A stretch of 64,000 nt of DNA from Streptomyces roseus (GTDB lineage Bacteria; Actinomycetota; Actinomycetes; Streptomycetales; Streptomycetaceae): positions 77,491 to 141,490 of the forward strand of contig NZ_LFML01000122.1 in NCBI RefSeq assembly GCF_001044425.1, given 5' to 3'. How positions within the stretch are numbered: position 1 is the first letter of the stretch; every line of letters starts with the position of its first letter. The notes below the pieces were generated by a model that saw only the letters and a list, made by a program, of their open reading frames with translations, had not been told where the DNA came from and searched no databases. Positions 37,527 through 45,823 of this stretch are shown here, one piece after another. The position numbers and the translations under genes are program-made.

Positions 37527-37548
37527 CGTTCCCCCTCCCAGGGGAACG
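37527..37548 (-). terminator. Hairpin after the thioester-type surface gene
   Basis: Perfect 8-bp inverted repeat CGTTCCCC (37527-37534) with its complement (37541-37548) and a 6-base loop, 18 bases past the stop of the minus-strand surface protein gene. No T run. Confidence 0.55.
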
Positions 37549-37565
37549 CGGACACCGGTCCCTCC

Positions 37566-38861
37566 CTACGGCCGGTCTTCTTCGTCCAGGGGGCGCTTGC
37601 GGAGGAGGAGGACCACCAGGCCGCCCAGGACCACCAGGCCCACCGCCAGCGAGGCGATGACCGGGGTCGCCGCCGAGCTGCCGCTGGTGGCCAGGCGCTC
37701 GTCGTCCGGGCTGGACTCCGACGCCGCGGCGGCCGCGGCCGCAGCCGCCGCCGAGGCCTGCGTCACGGCCGACCCGTCGCCCGTGGCGGCGGCTCCCTCG
37801 ACGACCACCGGCTGCGGCCAGACCGCGCTCGCCGTCGCCGCCAGGGCGGACTGGCTGGAGCCCGCCACGATCTGCGCCTGGCTCGGCACCTCGCTGGTGA
37901 AGACCCGGCCGACGGGCACCCTCGTGGAGCCCTGGACGGTGACCGAGGCCGAGCCGTCCGGGGTGCCGGCGGGCACTTCGAAGTACAGCGTGCTCCCGTT
38001 CGCCGCGGTGGTGACCGGCTTCCCCTCGGCGTCCACCACCCGCACCCCCATCGCCGCGGCCGCCGCGTCCGGGGTGACCGTCACGCTCTGCGCCCCCGTC
38101 CGCACGGTGACCGGCCCCAGGCGGGAGCCCACCGGCCCCGACACGCTCCCGGGGTCCAGCCCCAGCGAGGCCGGCGGCTCCGGCAGCTTGCCCGCCGACC
38201 GTTGGAGGTAGTCGGCCAGCTTCTGCGCCGCCGGATCGGCGGCCTCCACCTGCGCCCCGTCCGCCAGCCGCCAGATCGCGACCTGGGTCCCGGCCGCCGC
38301 GCTCTCCGCGGTCAGGGCCCCGGCCCCGGCCGCCTTCGCCAGTCCGGCGAGATCGTTCAGCTGCGGGTACGAGTGCTCCAGGACCCAGCGGATCCGGCCC
38401 GCCTCCCCGTTCCCGTCGAGGGGGCTGCCGCCCCAGCCGCTCTCCGCGTACCGGGCCTGCGGCTGGGCGTTGCCCGTCACGCCGACCCCGTAGGTCTGGA
38501 GCATCCCGCCGCCGTCGACCCGCATCTCGTACAGCCCGGCCGGAATCTGGCGGACCGAGCCGTCCTTGGCGTGCAGGACCGCCTGCCCGTACGTCTTCAG
38601 CCCGTCCAGCACGGCGCTCGCGCCCTCCGGTGTCCGGGGCGCGGGCGCCCCGGAGTCGGCGGCCGCCCGCGCGCCCGGGGCGGCGGCCAGGGCCGCGGCC
38701 AGCAGCGCCGCGGCCAGCGGTCGCCGCACGGAAGCCCGTACAGGCGCCCCCGCTCCGGCCGCGACCGCGGCCGCGGGAACAGGTCTCGCGGAAGCGGCGG
38801 CAGCGGACGGCGAAGAAGGAACGGAATCAGGAGCGGAGGATGCGGGAACGGCAATCGACAC
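37566..38861 (-). CDS. Surface-anchored thioester-domain (TQXA-type) protein lacking the thioester Cys
   Basis: This 431-residue exported protein has a long basic/Ala-rich N-terminus with a hydrophobic stretch at 49-65. A TQXA-type domain follows with GTQVAIWRL at 191-199, then a beta-rich stalk, an Ala-rich linker, LATSG at 390-394, a helix and the charged tail RKRPLDEEDRP. That end looks like a degenerate class E sortase signal (LAxTG). Thioester domains form a Cys-Gln bond, but this protein has no cysteine at all: the YCID-like position reads TYGVG (123-127). GTG 38861 has GGGGAAG upstream. It was probably a host- or surface-binding adhesin fold, now without covalent chemistry. Confidence 0.85.
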   Translation of the reverse strand: MSIAVPASSAPDSVPSSPSAAAASARPVPAAAVAAGAGAPVRASVRRPLAAALLAAALAAAPGARAAADSGAPAPRTPEGASAVLDGLKTYGQAVLHAKDGSVRQIPAGLYEMRVDGGGMLQTYGVGVTGNAQPQARYAESGWGGSPLDGNGEAGRIRWVLEHSYPQLNDLAGLAKAAGAGALTAESAAAGTQVAIWRLADGAQVEAADPAAQKLADYLQRSAGKLPEPPASLGLDPGSVSGPVGSRLGPVTVRTGAQSVTVTPDAAAAAMGVRVVDAEGKPVTTAANGSTLYFEVPAGTPDGSASVTVQGSTRVPVGRVFTSEVPSQAQIVAGSSQSALAATASAVWPQPVVVEGAAATGDGSAVTQASAAAAAAAAAASESSPDDERLATSGSSAATPVIASLAVGLVVLGGLVVLLLRKRPLDEEDRP

Positions 38862-38929
38862 AGTCTTCCCCTTCGGGCCAATGACCCAGGTGCCCGTGAG
38901 TACCGGGGAATCCTAACCGCCTCGAACAC

Positions 38930-39337
38930 TCAGACCACCGCCGCCTTCTGAGTGAGCATCAGCGGCGGGTCCGCCTTGACCACCCGCCGGAACGCAGCGG
39001 TCCCCCGGTTCAGGTCGTGCCCGATGGCGATGGCGTCGATGTCCGCCGAGAACCAGCGGTTGCCCTCCCCGTCGGGCGGATCGTCGCGCACCCTCAGCCT
39101 CCCGTGCACCACCAGCGGCTCCCCCACCGCGACGGAACCCGCCAGGTTCACCGCGAGCACGCGCCGCGCCCACACGGTGTAGAAGCTGGTGGGCCCGTCC
39201 GCCCACGCCTCCTTGCGCCGGTCGAAGTACCGCGGCGTCACGGCGAACCGGAACCGCGCCGACGGCCCGGTCGCCGTCTCCTTGTAGTCGATCTGCGTGG
39301 CCACACAACCGACCAGCGTCACCAGGGTGTCGTTCAT
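38930..39337 (-). CDS. ssbB: Single-stranded DNA-binding protein SsbB
   Basis: This 135-residue protein has one OB fold. The sequence MNDTLVTLVG...GPSARFRFAVTPRYFDRRKEAW and ADIDAIAIGHDLNRGTAAFRR is very like the Streptomyces SsbB paralogue, which is needed for proper chromosome segregation during sporulation. The acidic C-terminal tip of general SSB (DDDIPF type) is absent; the chain ends LTQKAAVV. ATG 39337 has GGGGGAGGG upstream; an ATG at 39358 lacks a site. Confidence 0.9.
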   Translation of the reverse strand: MNDTLVTLVGCVATQIDYKETATGPSARFRFAVTPRYFDRRKEAWADGPTSFYTVWARRVLAVNLAGSVAVGEPLVVHGRLRVRDDPPDGEGNRWFSADIDAIAIGHDLNRGTAAFRRVVKADPPLMLTQKAAVV

Positions 39338-39485
39338 CCCGGCAGCCCTCCCCCACATGAGTGCCCGTCACATCCGTACCCGTACGGACCACGGGGCTCT
39401 TCCCCGCGACCCGCCCCCCACGACCATCCGCACGAGGTACGAACCATGCTGGCGCCGCGCCCCGCATCCCGCTGCGCCCTGTGGA

Positions 39486-41375
39486 TTACTCGCGGGTTGT
39501 GGACAACTTCGTCCCCCCTGCGGCGACCGTCGCGTACTGCTCGCGCACCTCCCGGTAGCGCAGCAGCTCCGCCGCCACCGGCTCCAGCACCCGGGCCCGC
39601 CCGCAGCCGGCCGCGGCCTGCCGCAGCCGCCGCTCCGCGTCCTGCCCGTACCGCCGCGCCGGGCCCCGGGCCGCGATCGAGCAGGCCCACTCCACCAGCG
39701 GACCGCCGACGATGCCCGCCACCATCAGCAGCACCGGCGGCATCAGGCGCGGCTCCAGGACCCCGACGATCTGCCCCACCAGCCACAGCCCGCCGTAGAT
39801 CTGCAGCAGCGTCATCGCCGCCTGCGCCAGCACCGCCGCCGGCCACCACGCCGGCCGCGGCGGCTTGGCGCTGGGCGCCGTCACCGCCGACCCGAGCGTC
39901 ACCGCGATCTCGTCCAGCGCCTGCGGGAGCTGGTCGGCGCCGCGTACCGCGGCCTCCCTTACGGCCTGCGCCCAGGCGTCGGGCAGTCCGTCGGCCGCCG
40001 CGTCGGCGACCGTCCGTACGGCCTGCTCCACGCGCTGGCGCGCCGTCACCTCTTCCTCGGCCGGCACCTCCGCGCTCGCCGGGCCCCGGCTGCCGCCGAT
40101 CACCGCCAGGGCGGCCAGCCCGGCCAGCGTGCGCGGGGCGCGCCGGCTCTCGTACCACCGCCACAGCCGCAGCCACGGCGTGCCGCACGCCTTCCCGGCG
40201 TTGCGCCGCCAGGCCCGCTCGGCGGCGAGCCCGGCCGCGTACGCCCCGACCGCCTCGGCGAGCCGGTCCTCGAACTCCGCGCGCGCCGCCTCCCCGATCT
40301 CCGGCGACGGATGGCCGTCGGCCACGTACAGCGGGCGCAGGCGCCCGGCGGCACGGTCGAGATCGGCGCAGATGCGGCGGGTCGCGGCGCCCTTCTCCTG
40401 GGTGAACTGCGCGAGGAGGTCGCGCAGTTCCCCGACGCCCTCGCCGGTCAGCGCGGAGAGGCCGAGGACGGTGGCGCCCGGCTCGTCGTGCTCGCCGAGG
40501 GCGATGCCGTCCTCGTCGAGCAGCCGCCGCAGGTCGTCCAGTACGAGATCGGCCGACTCGCCGGGCAGCCGGTCCATCTGGTTCAGCACCACGAACGTCA
40601 CCTCGGCGTGCCCGGCCAGCGGCCGCAGGTACCGCTCGTGCAGCACGGCGTCGGCGTACTTCTCCGGGTCGACCACCCACACCACCGCGTCGACCAGGGC
40701 GAGCACCCGGTCCACGTGCTCCCGGTGGGCGCCGACCGCGGAGTCCAGGTCCGGCAGGTCCACCAGGACCAGCCCGCGCAGTGCCTCGGCCTCGGAGGTC
40801 TCGCGCGGCCTGCGGCGCAGCCGGCCCGGGATCTCCAGGCGGTCGAGGAGCCCGGCGGCGCCGTCGGACCAGCTGCACGCGATCGGCGCCGCGGTCGTCG
40901 GCCTGCGCAGCCCCGTCTCGGAGATCTGCACTCCCGCGAGTGAATTGAACAGCGTGGACTTGCCGCTTCCGGTGGCCCCGGCGATCGCGACGACCGTGTG
41001 CTGCGCCGACAGTCCGCGCCGCGCGGCCGCCTCGTCGAGCACCCGGCCGGCCTCCGCGAGGGTCTTCCCGTCGAGCCGGGTCCGCGAGAGCCCGACCAGC
41101 TGGCGCAGCGCTTCGAGACGGGTGCGCAGCGCCTGCCCCTCCGGGCTGATCGGCGGCGAGGGCGCCTTGCCCCCGTCGTTCCCGGCGCCGGAGACCGCGC
41201 GCACGAGCGCGTCGTCGCTCCCCTCGTCCGTGTCGCCGCCGCCGTCCCCGCCTGGGGTGTCGGCTTCGCCCCCGGCGCCGGGACCGCTGGAACCCGCACC
41301 CGGGCGGCGCGAGCGTGCGATGAATCCGTCGTCCCAGCGGTCCTCGGTGCGGTCGCGGTCGGTCAAGGCGGTCAC
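39486..41375 (-). CDS. Large GTPase, YfjP/dynamin-like, membrane-associated
   Basis: This 629-residue protein has a P-loop GTPase domain: G1 GATGSGKS (133-140), G3 DLPD (206-209) and G4 NQMD (265-268). The N-terminal 75 residues are Gly/Asp-rich and disordered. The C-terminal part is long, helical and carries hydrophobic stretches (about 535-590) that may enter the membrane. It starts 4 bases after the stop of another large GTPase gene on the same strand. Paired GTPases of this sort recall dynamin-like pairs, but family-level identity here is GTPase (HSR1/Era-like) only. Confidence 0.88.
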   Translation of the reverse strand: MTALTDRDRTEDRWDDGFIARSRRPGAGSSGPGAGGEADTPGGDGGGDTDEGSDDALVRAVSGAGNDGGKAPSPPISPEGQALRTRLEALRQLVGLSRTRLDGKTLAEAGRVLDEAAARRGLSAQHTVVAIAGATGSGKSTLFNSLAGVQISETGLRRPTTAAPIACSWSDGAAGLLDRLEIPGRLRRRPRETSEAEALRGLVLVDLPDLDSAVGAHREHVDRVLALVDAVVWVVDPEKYADAVLHERYLRPLAGHAEVTFVVLNQMDRLPGESADLVLDDLRRLLDEDGIALGEHDEPGATVLGLSALTGEGVGELRDLLAQFTQEKGAATRRICADLDRAAGRLRPLYVADGHPSPEIGEAARAEFEDRLAEAVGAYAAGLAAERAWRRNAGKACGTPWLRLWRWYESRRAPRTLAGLAALAVIGGSRGPASAEVPAEEEVTARQRVEQAVRTVADAAADGLPDAWAQAVREAAVRGADQLPQALDEIAVTLGSAVTAPSAKPPRPAWWPAAVLAQAAMTLLQIYGGLWLVGQIVGVLEPRLMPPVLLMVAGIVGGPLVEWACSIAARGPARRYGQDAERRLRQAAAGCGRARVLEPVAAELLRYREVREQYATVAAGGTKLSTTRE

Positions 41376-41379
41376 CGCG

Positions 41380-43005
41380 TCACCTCTCCTTCTGCAGTAG
41401 GGACAGCGCGGCGATCAGCTCGGCCTGCGGCTCCGGCGTCACTTCGAGCGCCTCCAGCGGGGCCAGCCGGCGGTCCCGTTCGCCGCGCAGCACCTGTTCC
41501 AGGTGGTCGGCGACCAGTTCCCCGCCCCGGTCGCGCAGTCGTACGGCGGCCTGTACGCCGATCCGCTCGGCGAGCTTCTCGCCGGCGGGGCGGGCCCGCT
41601 TGCCGCCGAGGAGGGCCGCGACGAGGAGGGCGGCCACCCCGTCGGGGTCGGGCGCGGGCTGCTTGTCGAGCCGGGAGACCTCTTCCTCGGCGAGTTCCTC
41701 CAGGACGCGCCGCCAGTGCCGTACGGCCATGCCGATACGTTCCGCCGCCTCCCGGTCGGGCCCGGGCAGCCGTACCGCCCCGGCGGCCGGCTCGCGCCGC
41801 CAGGCCTGGGCGATCCGCTCGTCGGCGGCGGCCACGGCGCACTGGAGCAGCGCGGCGAGCGACTCGGCGAGCGAGTCGAGCAGTTCGTCGTTGCTCGTGT
41901 CGAGGGGGTAGCCGCGCCACCGCGTCAGGGCGTCCCCGGCCAGTACGGCGCCCTGGTCGAGGCGGGCCCGGACCCGCTTGCCCTCCCGCTTGTACGCGTC
42001 CTCGACGGCCGAGGTCAGCCGTACGGCGGCGGCGTGCTGGGCGGCGACCGCGGACGCCAGCTCCGGCATCCGCCGCCCGAGGGAGTCCAGCGCGCCGAGC
42101 GCGGTCCGCCCGACGGCGTACTGGCGGGCGGCGGGATCCTGCGCGTGGTGGGCGAGCCACGCGAAGAGCGGGGCGACGGCGCTGGCGGGCAGCAGCCCGC
42201 CCCCGCCGGCCGATTCGGGCAGCTCGGGCACCGTGAAGCGCGGCACGTCGCCCAGGCCGGCCCGGGTGAGCAGGGCCCCGTACTGGCGCGAGACCTCCGC
42301 GAGCACCTGGTGCGGGACCCGGTCGAGGACGATGCCCAGGGTGGCCTTGTACTGCTTGGCGGTGCGCAGCAGGTGCCAGGGGACGGCGTCGGCGTACCGC
42401 GAGGCGGTGGTCACCATGACCCAGACGTCGGCGGCGCAGATGAGCTGCGCGGCGAGGGTCCGGTTCTCGACCACGAGGGAGTCGACGTCGGGGGCGTCGA
42501 GGATGGCTAGCCCGCGCGGGAGGCCGGCGGCGGTCTCGATGCGCAGTTCGCGGGTGGCGGCGGTGGTCCCGAAGCCGCGGGAGGGGCCGCGGGTTCGGGA
42601 GCCGGGGAGGGGGTCGTCCTCGCCGGGCGGGGCCCAGACCCGCATCAGGTCGGGGAGCACGCGCAGGCCGGCGAACCAGTGGTGGTCGTCCGGATGGCAG
42701 ACGAGTACGGGCACGCGGGTGGTGGGCCGCAGGACGCCGGCCTCACTCACCTGGCGTCCCACGAGGGAGTTGACGAGGGTGGACTTGCCGGCCCCGGTGG
42801 ACCCGCCGACGACGGCGAGCAGCGGCGCCTCGGGCGCCTTCAGCCGGGGTACGAGGTAGTCGTCGAGCTGCGCCAGCAGCTCGGCTCTGGTCTGGCGGGC
42901 GCGCGGGGCGCCGGGCAGGGGCAGCGGCAGACGCACGGACGCGACCCGGTCGCGCAGGGCGGACAGGGCATCGAGCAGCTGAGGCCGAACATCCAAGGTC
43001 ACCAC
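41380..43005 (-). CDS. Large GTPase, partner of the downstream GTPase
   Basis: This roughly 541-residue protein has G1 GGSTGAGKS at 67-75 and G3 DAPD; a G4 motif is less clear (VLDRVPH). A long helical C-terminus ends in an Arg/Lys-containing region. I take GTG 43005 because upstream in-frame sequence is unlike the domain; a second GTG follows at once. No clear ribosome site is seen, so a nearby alternative start is possible. The gene pair is 4 bases apart. No signal peptide. Function unknown; membrane dynamics or cell division are guesses from similar GTPase pairs. Confidence 0.85.
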   Translation of the reverse strand: MVTLDVRPQLLDALSALRDRVASVRLPLPLPGAPRARQTRAELLAQLDDYLVPRLKAPEAPLLAVVGGSTGAGKSTLVNSLVGRQVSEAGVLRPTTRVPVLVCHPDDHHWFAGLRVLPDLMRVWAPPGEDDPLPGSRTRGPSRGFGTTAATRELRIETAAGLPRGLAILDAPDVDSLVVENRTLAAQLICAADVWVMVTTASRYADAVPWHLLRTAKQYKATLGIVLDRVPHQVLAEVSRQYGALLTRAGLGDVPRFTVPELPESAGGGGLLPASAVAPLFAWLAHHAQDPAARQYAVGRTALGALDSLGRRMPELASAVAAQHAAAVRLTSAVEDAYKREGKRVRARLDQGAVLAGDALTRWRGYPLDTSNDELLDSLAESLAALLQCAVAAADERIAQAWRREPAAGAVRLPGPDREAAERIGMAVRHWRRVLEELAEEEVSRLDKQPAPDPDGVAALLVAALLGGKRARPAGEKLAERIGVQAAVRLRDRGGELVADHLEQVLRGERDRRLAPLEALEVTPEPQAELIAALSLLQKER

Positions 43006-43328
43006 ATGCGAAGAATGCCCAATTTGGGACCATTTTTGAAGCTTATAGGCCCTCTGCGCGCCGATCGCGAGTCCAGTGAGACCTTTCGGGCACACCGGAC
43101 GAGTGGGACCCGGGCATAACGAGTGCACAACACCAGGGGCGCCGCGGCGCAAAAGCGGTGCGAGAATCGCACCTGCCTGCGATTATCGGGACCGCTTCAC
43201 CGAACCTCCACATCGTGGCACGCGGGTGAAGCAACCGGGACAAGGCAGCCGGAGCCCTATCCTTGACCCGGTCCGGACGACAGTCCCACCCCCACCCCGG
43301 GGCTCCAGGCCACCACGGCCACCTTCCG
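43006..43328. other. Intergenic region between GTPase gene and tRNA-Arg
   Basis: No gene is visible. The first 60 bases are unusually AT-rich for this genome (TTTTTGAAGCTTATAGG around 43032-43048) and probably hold the promoter of the minus-strand GTPase pair. The rest should hold the tRNA promoter; I could not pick a clear -35/-10 pair. Confidence 0.5.
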
Positions 43329-43401
43329 GCCCCCGTAGCTCAGTGGATAGAGCAGGTGCCTTCTAAGCACTTGGCCGCAGGTTCGAGTCCTGCCGGGGGC
43401 A
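43329..43401 (+). tRNA. tRNA-Arg (anticodon UCU)
   Basis: This 73-base cloverleaf has a 7-bp acceptor stem (GCCCCCG at 43329-43335 with CGGGGGC at 43394-43400), discriminator A43401, D-loop with AGTGGATAGAGC, anticodon TCT at 43362-43364 in loop CTTCTAA, and the T loop GTTCGAGTC. It reads AGA codons, which are rare in such GC-rich genomes. No CCA is encoded. A hairpin follows 18 bases downstream. Confidence 0.96.
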
Positions 43402-43419
43402 CTCTTCACGCCGCATCCC

Positions 43420-43443
43420 AAGCCCTCCCCCCGGGGAGGGCTT
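43420..43443 (+). terminator. tRNA-Arg terminator
   Basis: Perfect 11-bp inverted repeat AAGCCCTCCCC with its complement and a 2-base loop, followed by a short T run, 18 bases after the tRNA. Confidence 0.85.
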
Positions 43444-43541
43444 TCGTGTGTCCGGAATCCGCTTGTCCGCATGCGGACGGGACCGGCCGTCCCCCTTCCG
43501 CGCCCTGGTGCGGGGGCGGGGTGGTGCGGGAAGGTGGGCGG

Positions 43542-44303
43542 GTGGCGGACGGAGCTGTTGAGCGGGCGCGGTCGTTCGGGTCGGCGGCCGGGCGGTACGC
43601 GGACCACCGGCCCTCGTATCCGGACGGGCTGTTCGACGTCCTGGAGGAGGTCTCCGGGGTGGCGCTCGCCGGGGCGCGGGTCGCCGACGTGGGCGCCGGG
43701 ACGGGCATCGCCACCCGGCTGCTGCATGACCGCGGGGCCGCCGTGGTCGGCGTCGAACCCGGGGCCGCCATGGCCGACGAGTTCCGGCGCCGCCATCCGC
43801 AGGTACCACTCGTACGGGGGGACGGGGACCGGCTGCCGTTCGCGTCCGGGTCCCTCGACCTCCTGACGTACGCGCAGTCCTGGCACTGGACCGATCCGGC
43901 ACGGTCCGGGCCGGAGGCCCTGCGCGTACTGCGGCCCGGCGGGGCGCTGGCCGTCTGGTCCAACGACCCGGACACCGGGATCGAGTGGATCGCCGGCCAG
44001 CAGGCGCGGATCGAGGAGGAATTCGGCCCCGGTTGGTACGTCAACGAACACCCCCGGTCGCAGAGCGGCTTGGAGTTCACCACCCGGTCGCTGCGCTGGT
44101 CCCGCCGGATCGGCGTCGACGCCCACCTCGCCAAATTGGCGACCCACTCCCTCTTCCTGGTCGGCCTGCCGGGGACCGGTGAGTTCCTGGTCCGGGAGAG
44201 GGAGCGGCTGCTGCGGCTGTTCCCCGGGGGGACGGTCGCGGAGCATTACGTCGTCGACCTGCGGGTGGCGCGGGCGGGTCGGCCGGAGCGGCCCTTGACG
44301 TAG
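43542..44303 (+). CDS. Class I SAM-dependent methyltransferase
   Basis: This 253-residue protein is of the UbiE/methyltransferase-11 type. Motif I reads VADVGAGTGIATRLL; LDLLTYAQSWHWTDP and ALRVLRPGGALAVW give the later motifs. The acceptor is unknown. GTG 43542 has GGAAGG upstream; earlier in-frame GTGs lack a site. It follows the tRNA terminator, so it has its own promoter. Confidence 0.9.
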   Translation: MADGAVERARSFGSAAGRYADHRPSYPDGLFDVLEEVSGVALAGARVADVGAGTGIATRLLHDRGAAVVGVEPGAAMADEFRRRHPQVPLVRGDGDRLPFASGSLDLLTYAQSWHWTDPARSGPEALRVLRPGGALAVWSNDPDTGIEWIAGQQARIEEEFGPGWYVNEHPRSQSGLEFTTRSLRWSRRIGVDAHLAKLATHSLFLVGLPGTGEFLVRERERLLRLFPGGTVAEHYVVDLRVARAGRPERPLT

Positions 44304-44420
44304 TCCGGTGGACTGGGATCGCTGGGGGGCGAACACCGCTTTCGTGGGGGGCGTGTTCGGTGGGGGCCAGGCGCGGGCCGTTCCGCGAGGTAGGGGCGCC
44401 GGGGCCGATCAGGACGGGGC

Positions 44421-44897
44421 TCAGGCGACGGGCGCGTCCTGGGGGGAGACCCCGAAGGCCTTGACCGCCTGGTAGTAGGTCCAGGCGGTGCTGTCGCAGG
44501 AGCCCTTCTTCACACCCGAGTACGCGGAGCAGACGCGCTTCAGGTCCGCGTAGAGCGCGTCGTCCAGCCGGGCCTTGTTGGCCGGGAACACCCCCGCGGC
44601 CTTGTGGTTGCGGTAACCGAAGTCGTGGCGGGCGCAGGCGGTCTGGAAGGGGAACCCGAAGGGGTTGTCGGGCGAGGAGGAGCAGTAGTCGGTGGACCAG
44701 TCGAACCCGTAGGCCGACCACTTGCCCTGGTTTCCGCGCGCGGCGACCCAGGCGTTGTAACTGGCGGCGCTGGTCTGCGTCCAACCGCTCAGGACCTGCG
44801 GCTTGTCGGCCGGGACCGCCGCGGATGCGGGAGTGGCGGCGAACAGCACGCCGGCCGCGGCCGCCGATGCGAGGACGGGAACGAGACGACGGCGCAT
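44421..44897 (-). CDS. Secreted phospholipase A2
   Basis: This 158-residue exported enzyme should hydrolyse the sn-2 ester of phospholipids. A signal peptide ends near residue 27 (TPASA-AVPA). The catalytic pair His91-Asp92 is in CARHDFGYRN. Four cysteines (72, 88, 123, 134) can form the two disulfides of the Streptomyces-type PLA2, and Asp70 in STDYC fits calcium binding. ATG 44897 has GGAGGAATG upstream. It is nearly identical in layout to the small Streptomyces violaceoruber enzyme. Confidence 0.93.
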   Translation of the reverse strand: MRRRLVPVLASAAAAGVLFAATPASAAVPADKPQVLSGWTQTSAASYNAWVAARGNQGKWSAYGFDWSTDYCSSSPDNPFGFPFQTACARHDFGYRNHKAAGVFPANKARLDDALYADLKRVCSAYSGVKKGSCDSTAWTYYQAVKAFGVSPQDAPVA

Positions 44898-45003
44898 GGC
44901 ATTCCTCCAGGACGGGGTGGGGGCCGCCGGGAGGCAACCCGGTACGGCGTCGGATCCCACCGTCGGGGGGCGGACTAGCGCCGCCGCCCAACGCCGCTAT
45001 AAC

Positions 45004-45020
45004 GGCGCCCGCCGGGCGCC
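45004..45020. promoter_or_regulatory. GC-rich 8-1-8 palindrome in a divergent promoter region
   Basis: GGCGCCCG, C, CGGGCGCC form a perfect palindrome in the 278-base gap between the divergent PLA2 and secreted-protein genes. TATAAC at 44998-45003, touching it, could be a -10 box. Whether it is an operator or chance GC symmetry is not clear. Confidence 0.3.
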
Positions 45021-45175
45021 GGTGGCGGGGTGGGCGGCCGGTAAGGAGTGCGGCGGGCAGGGCGCTTGGAGGACGTGCAGCTCTCAGGTAGCACGCGGTG
45101 TCAGACTTCCGGCAGAGAAGAGGCTCGTCCTGCGGAGGGACGCGCACGAGGGCGCGGGCAGCCGAGACTGATCAC

Positions 45176-45706
45176 ATGAAACGCCGTCCCCTCGCCATCG
45201 CCGCCGTCACCGTGGGAGTCGTCGCCGCCGCCGCGCTCGCGCTGCCCAACCTCCCGCCCAACCCCTTGACCGACTCCATCAACGACAAGGTCTTCGAGGA
45301 GAAGAGCAAGCACTTCGCGACCGCCGCCGACGCGCCCGCGCCCACCCGCGGCAACGCGGCCTTCGCGCTGCCGTCCTGGGTGCCCAAGGACGCCACGGAC
45401 ATACGCATACGCACGCGCGCGCAGGACGAGGCCCGGCTGATCCGCTTCACGCTCGGGACGACCCCGCTGGACGGGCCGCAGTGCACGGCCGGCACGCCGA
45501 AGGACATGGGCGGGCGGCGGCTGAACGCCAAGTGGTGGCCGAACGGGACCCGGGCGGAGGAGCGGCCCGAATGCCGGGACGTCCACCAGTACCAGGTGGC
45601 GGTGCGCGGCAAGCGCGTCTACGCCTGGACCGACGGCACCCCGTCGCCGGGCTCCCGGCCCCAGGACAACCCCCCGGCCACGGCCCGGGCCGGCAGCCAG
45701 GGCTAG
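45176..45706 (+). CDS. Secreted or membrane-anchored protein, unknown function
   Basis: This 176-residue protein has a basic start (MKRRP), a hydrophobic segment at 8-25 (signal peptide or anchor), a charged middle and a compact domain (about 60-150). Two cysteines (C104 and C128, approximate) may pair outside the cell. WVPKDATDIRIRTRAQDEARLIRFTL opens the domain. No family is recognised. The ribosome site at 45176 is weak, but the upstream in-frame sequence is Arg-rich and unlikely. It is divergent from the PLA2 gene. Confidence 0.75.
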   Translation: MKRRPLAIAAVTVGVVAAAALALPNLPPNPLTDSINDKVFEEKSKHFATAADAPAPTRGNAAFALPSWVPKDATDIRIRTRAQDEARLIRFTLGTTPLDGPQCTAGTPKDMGGRRLNAKWWPNGTRAEERPECRDVHQYQVAVRGKRVYAWTDGTPSPGSRPQDNPPATARAGSQG

Positions 45707-45745
45707 GCCGCCCGTCCGGACCACAACGGACCACAAAGGACCGGA

Positions 45746-45770
45746 CCGCACCGCACCGCACCGCACCGCA
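45746..45770. repeat. Five tandem copies of CCGCA
   Basis: A perfect 5-base microsatellite, CCGCA repeated five times, 54-78 bases before the PPTase gene. Copies of GGACCACAA flank it upstream. Slippage could change promoter spacing. Confidence 0.85.
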
Positions 45771-45823
45771 ACTGACCGGGCCGGCCGGACCGGATCGGAT
45801 CGGCGCTCGTCTAGGCTCAACGG

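Noticed and set aside
44330..44359. CGAACAC/GTGTTCG inverted repeat between the methyltransferase and PLA2 genes as terminator
   Set aside because: Stem of only 7 bp with a 16-base loop and no T run; too weak to call.
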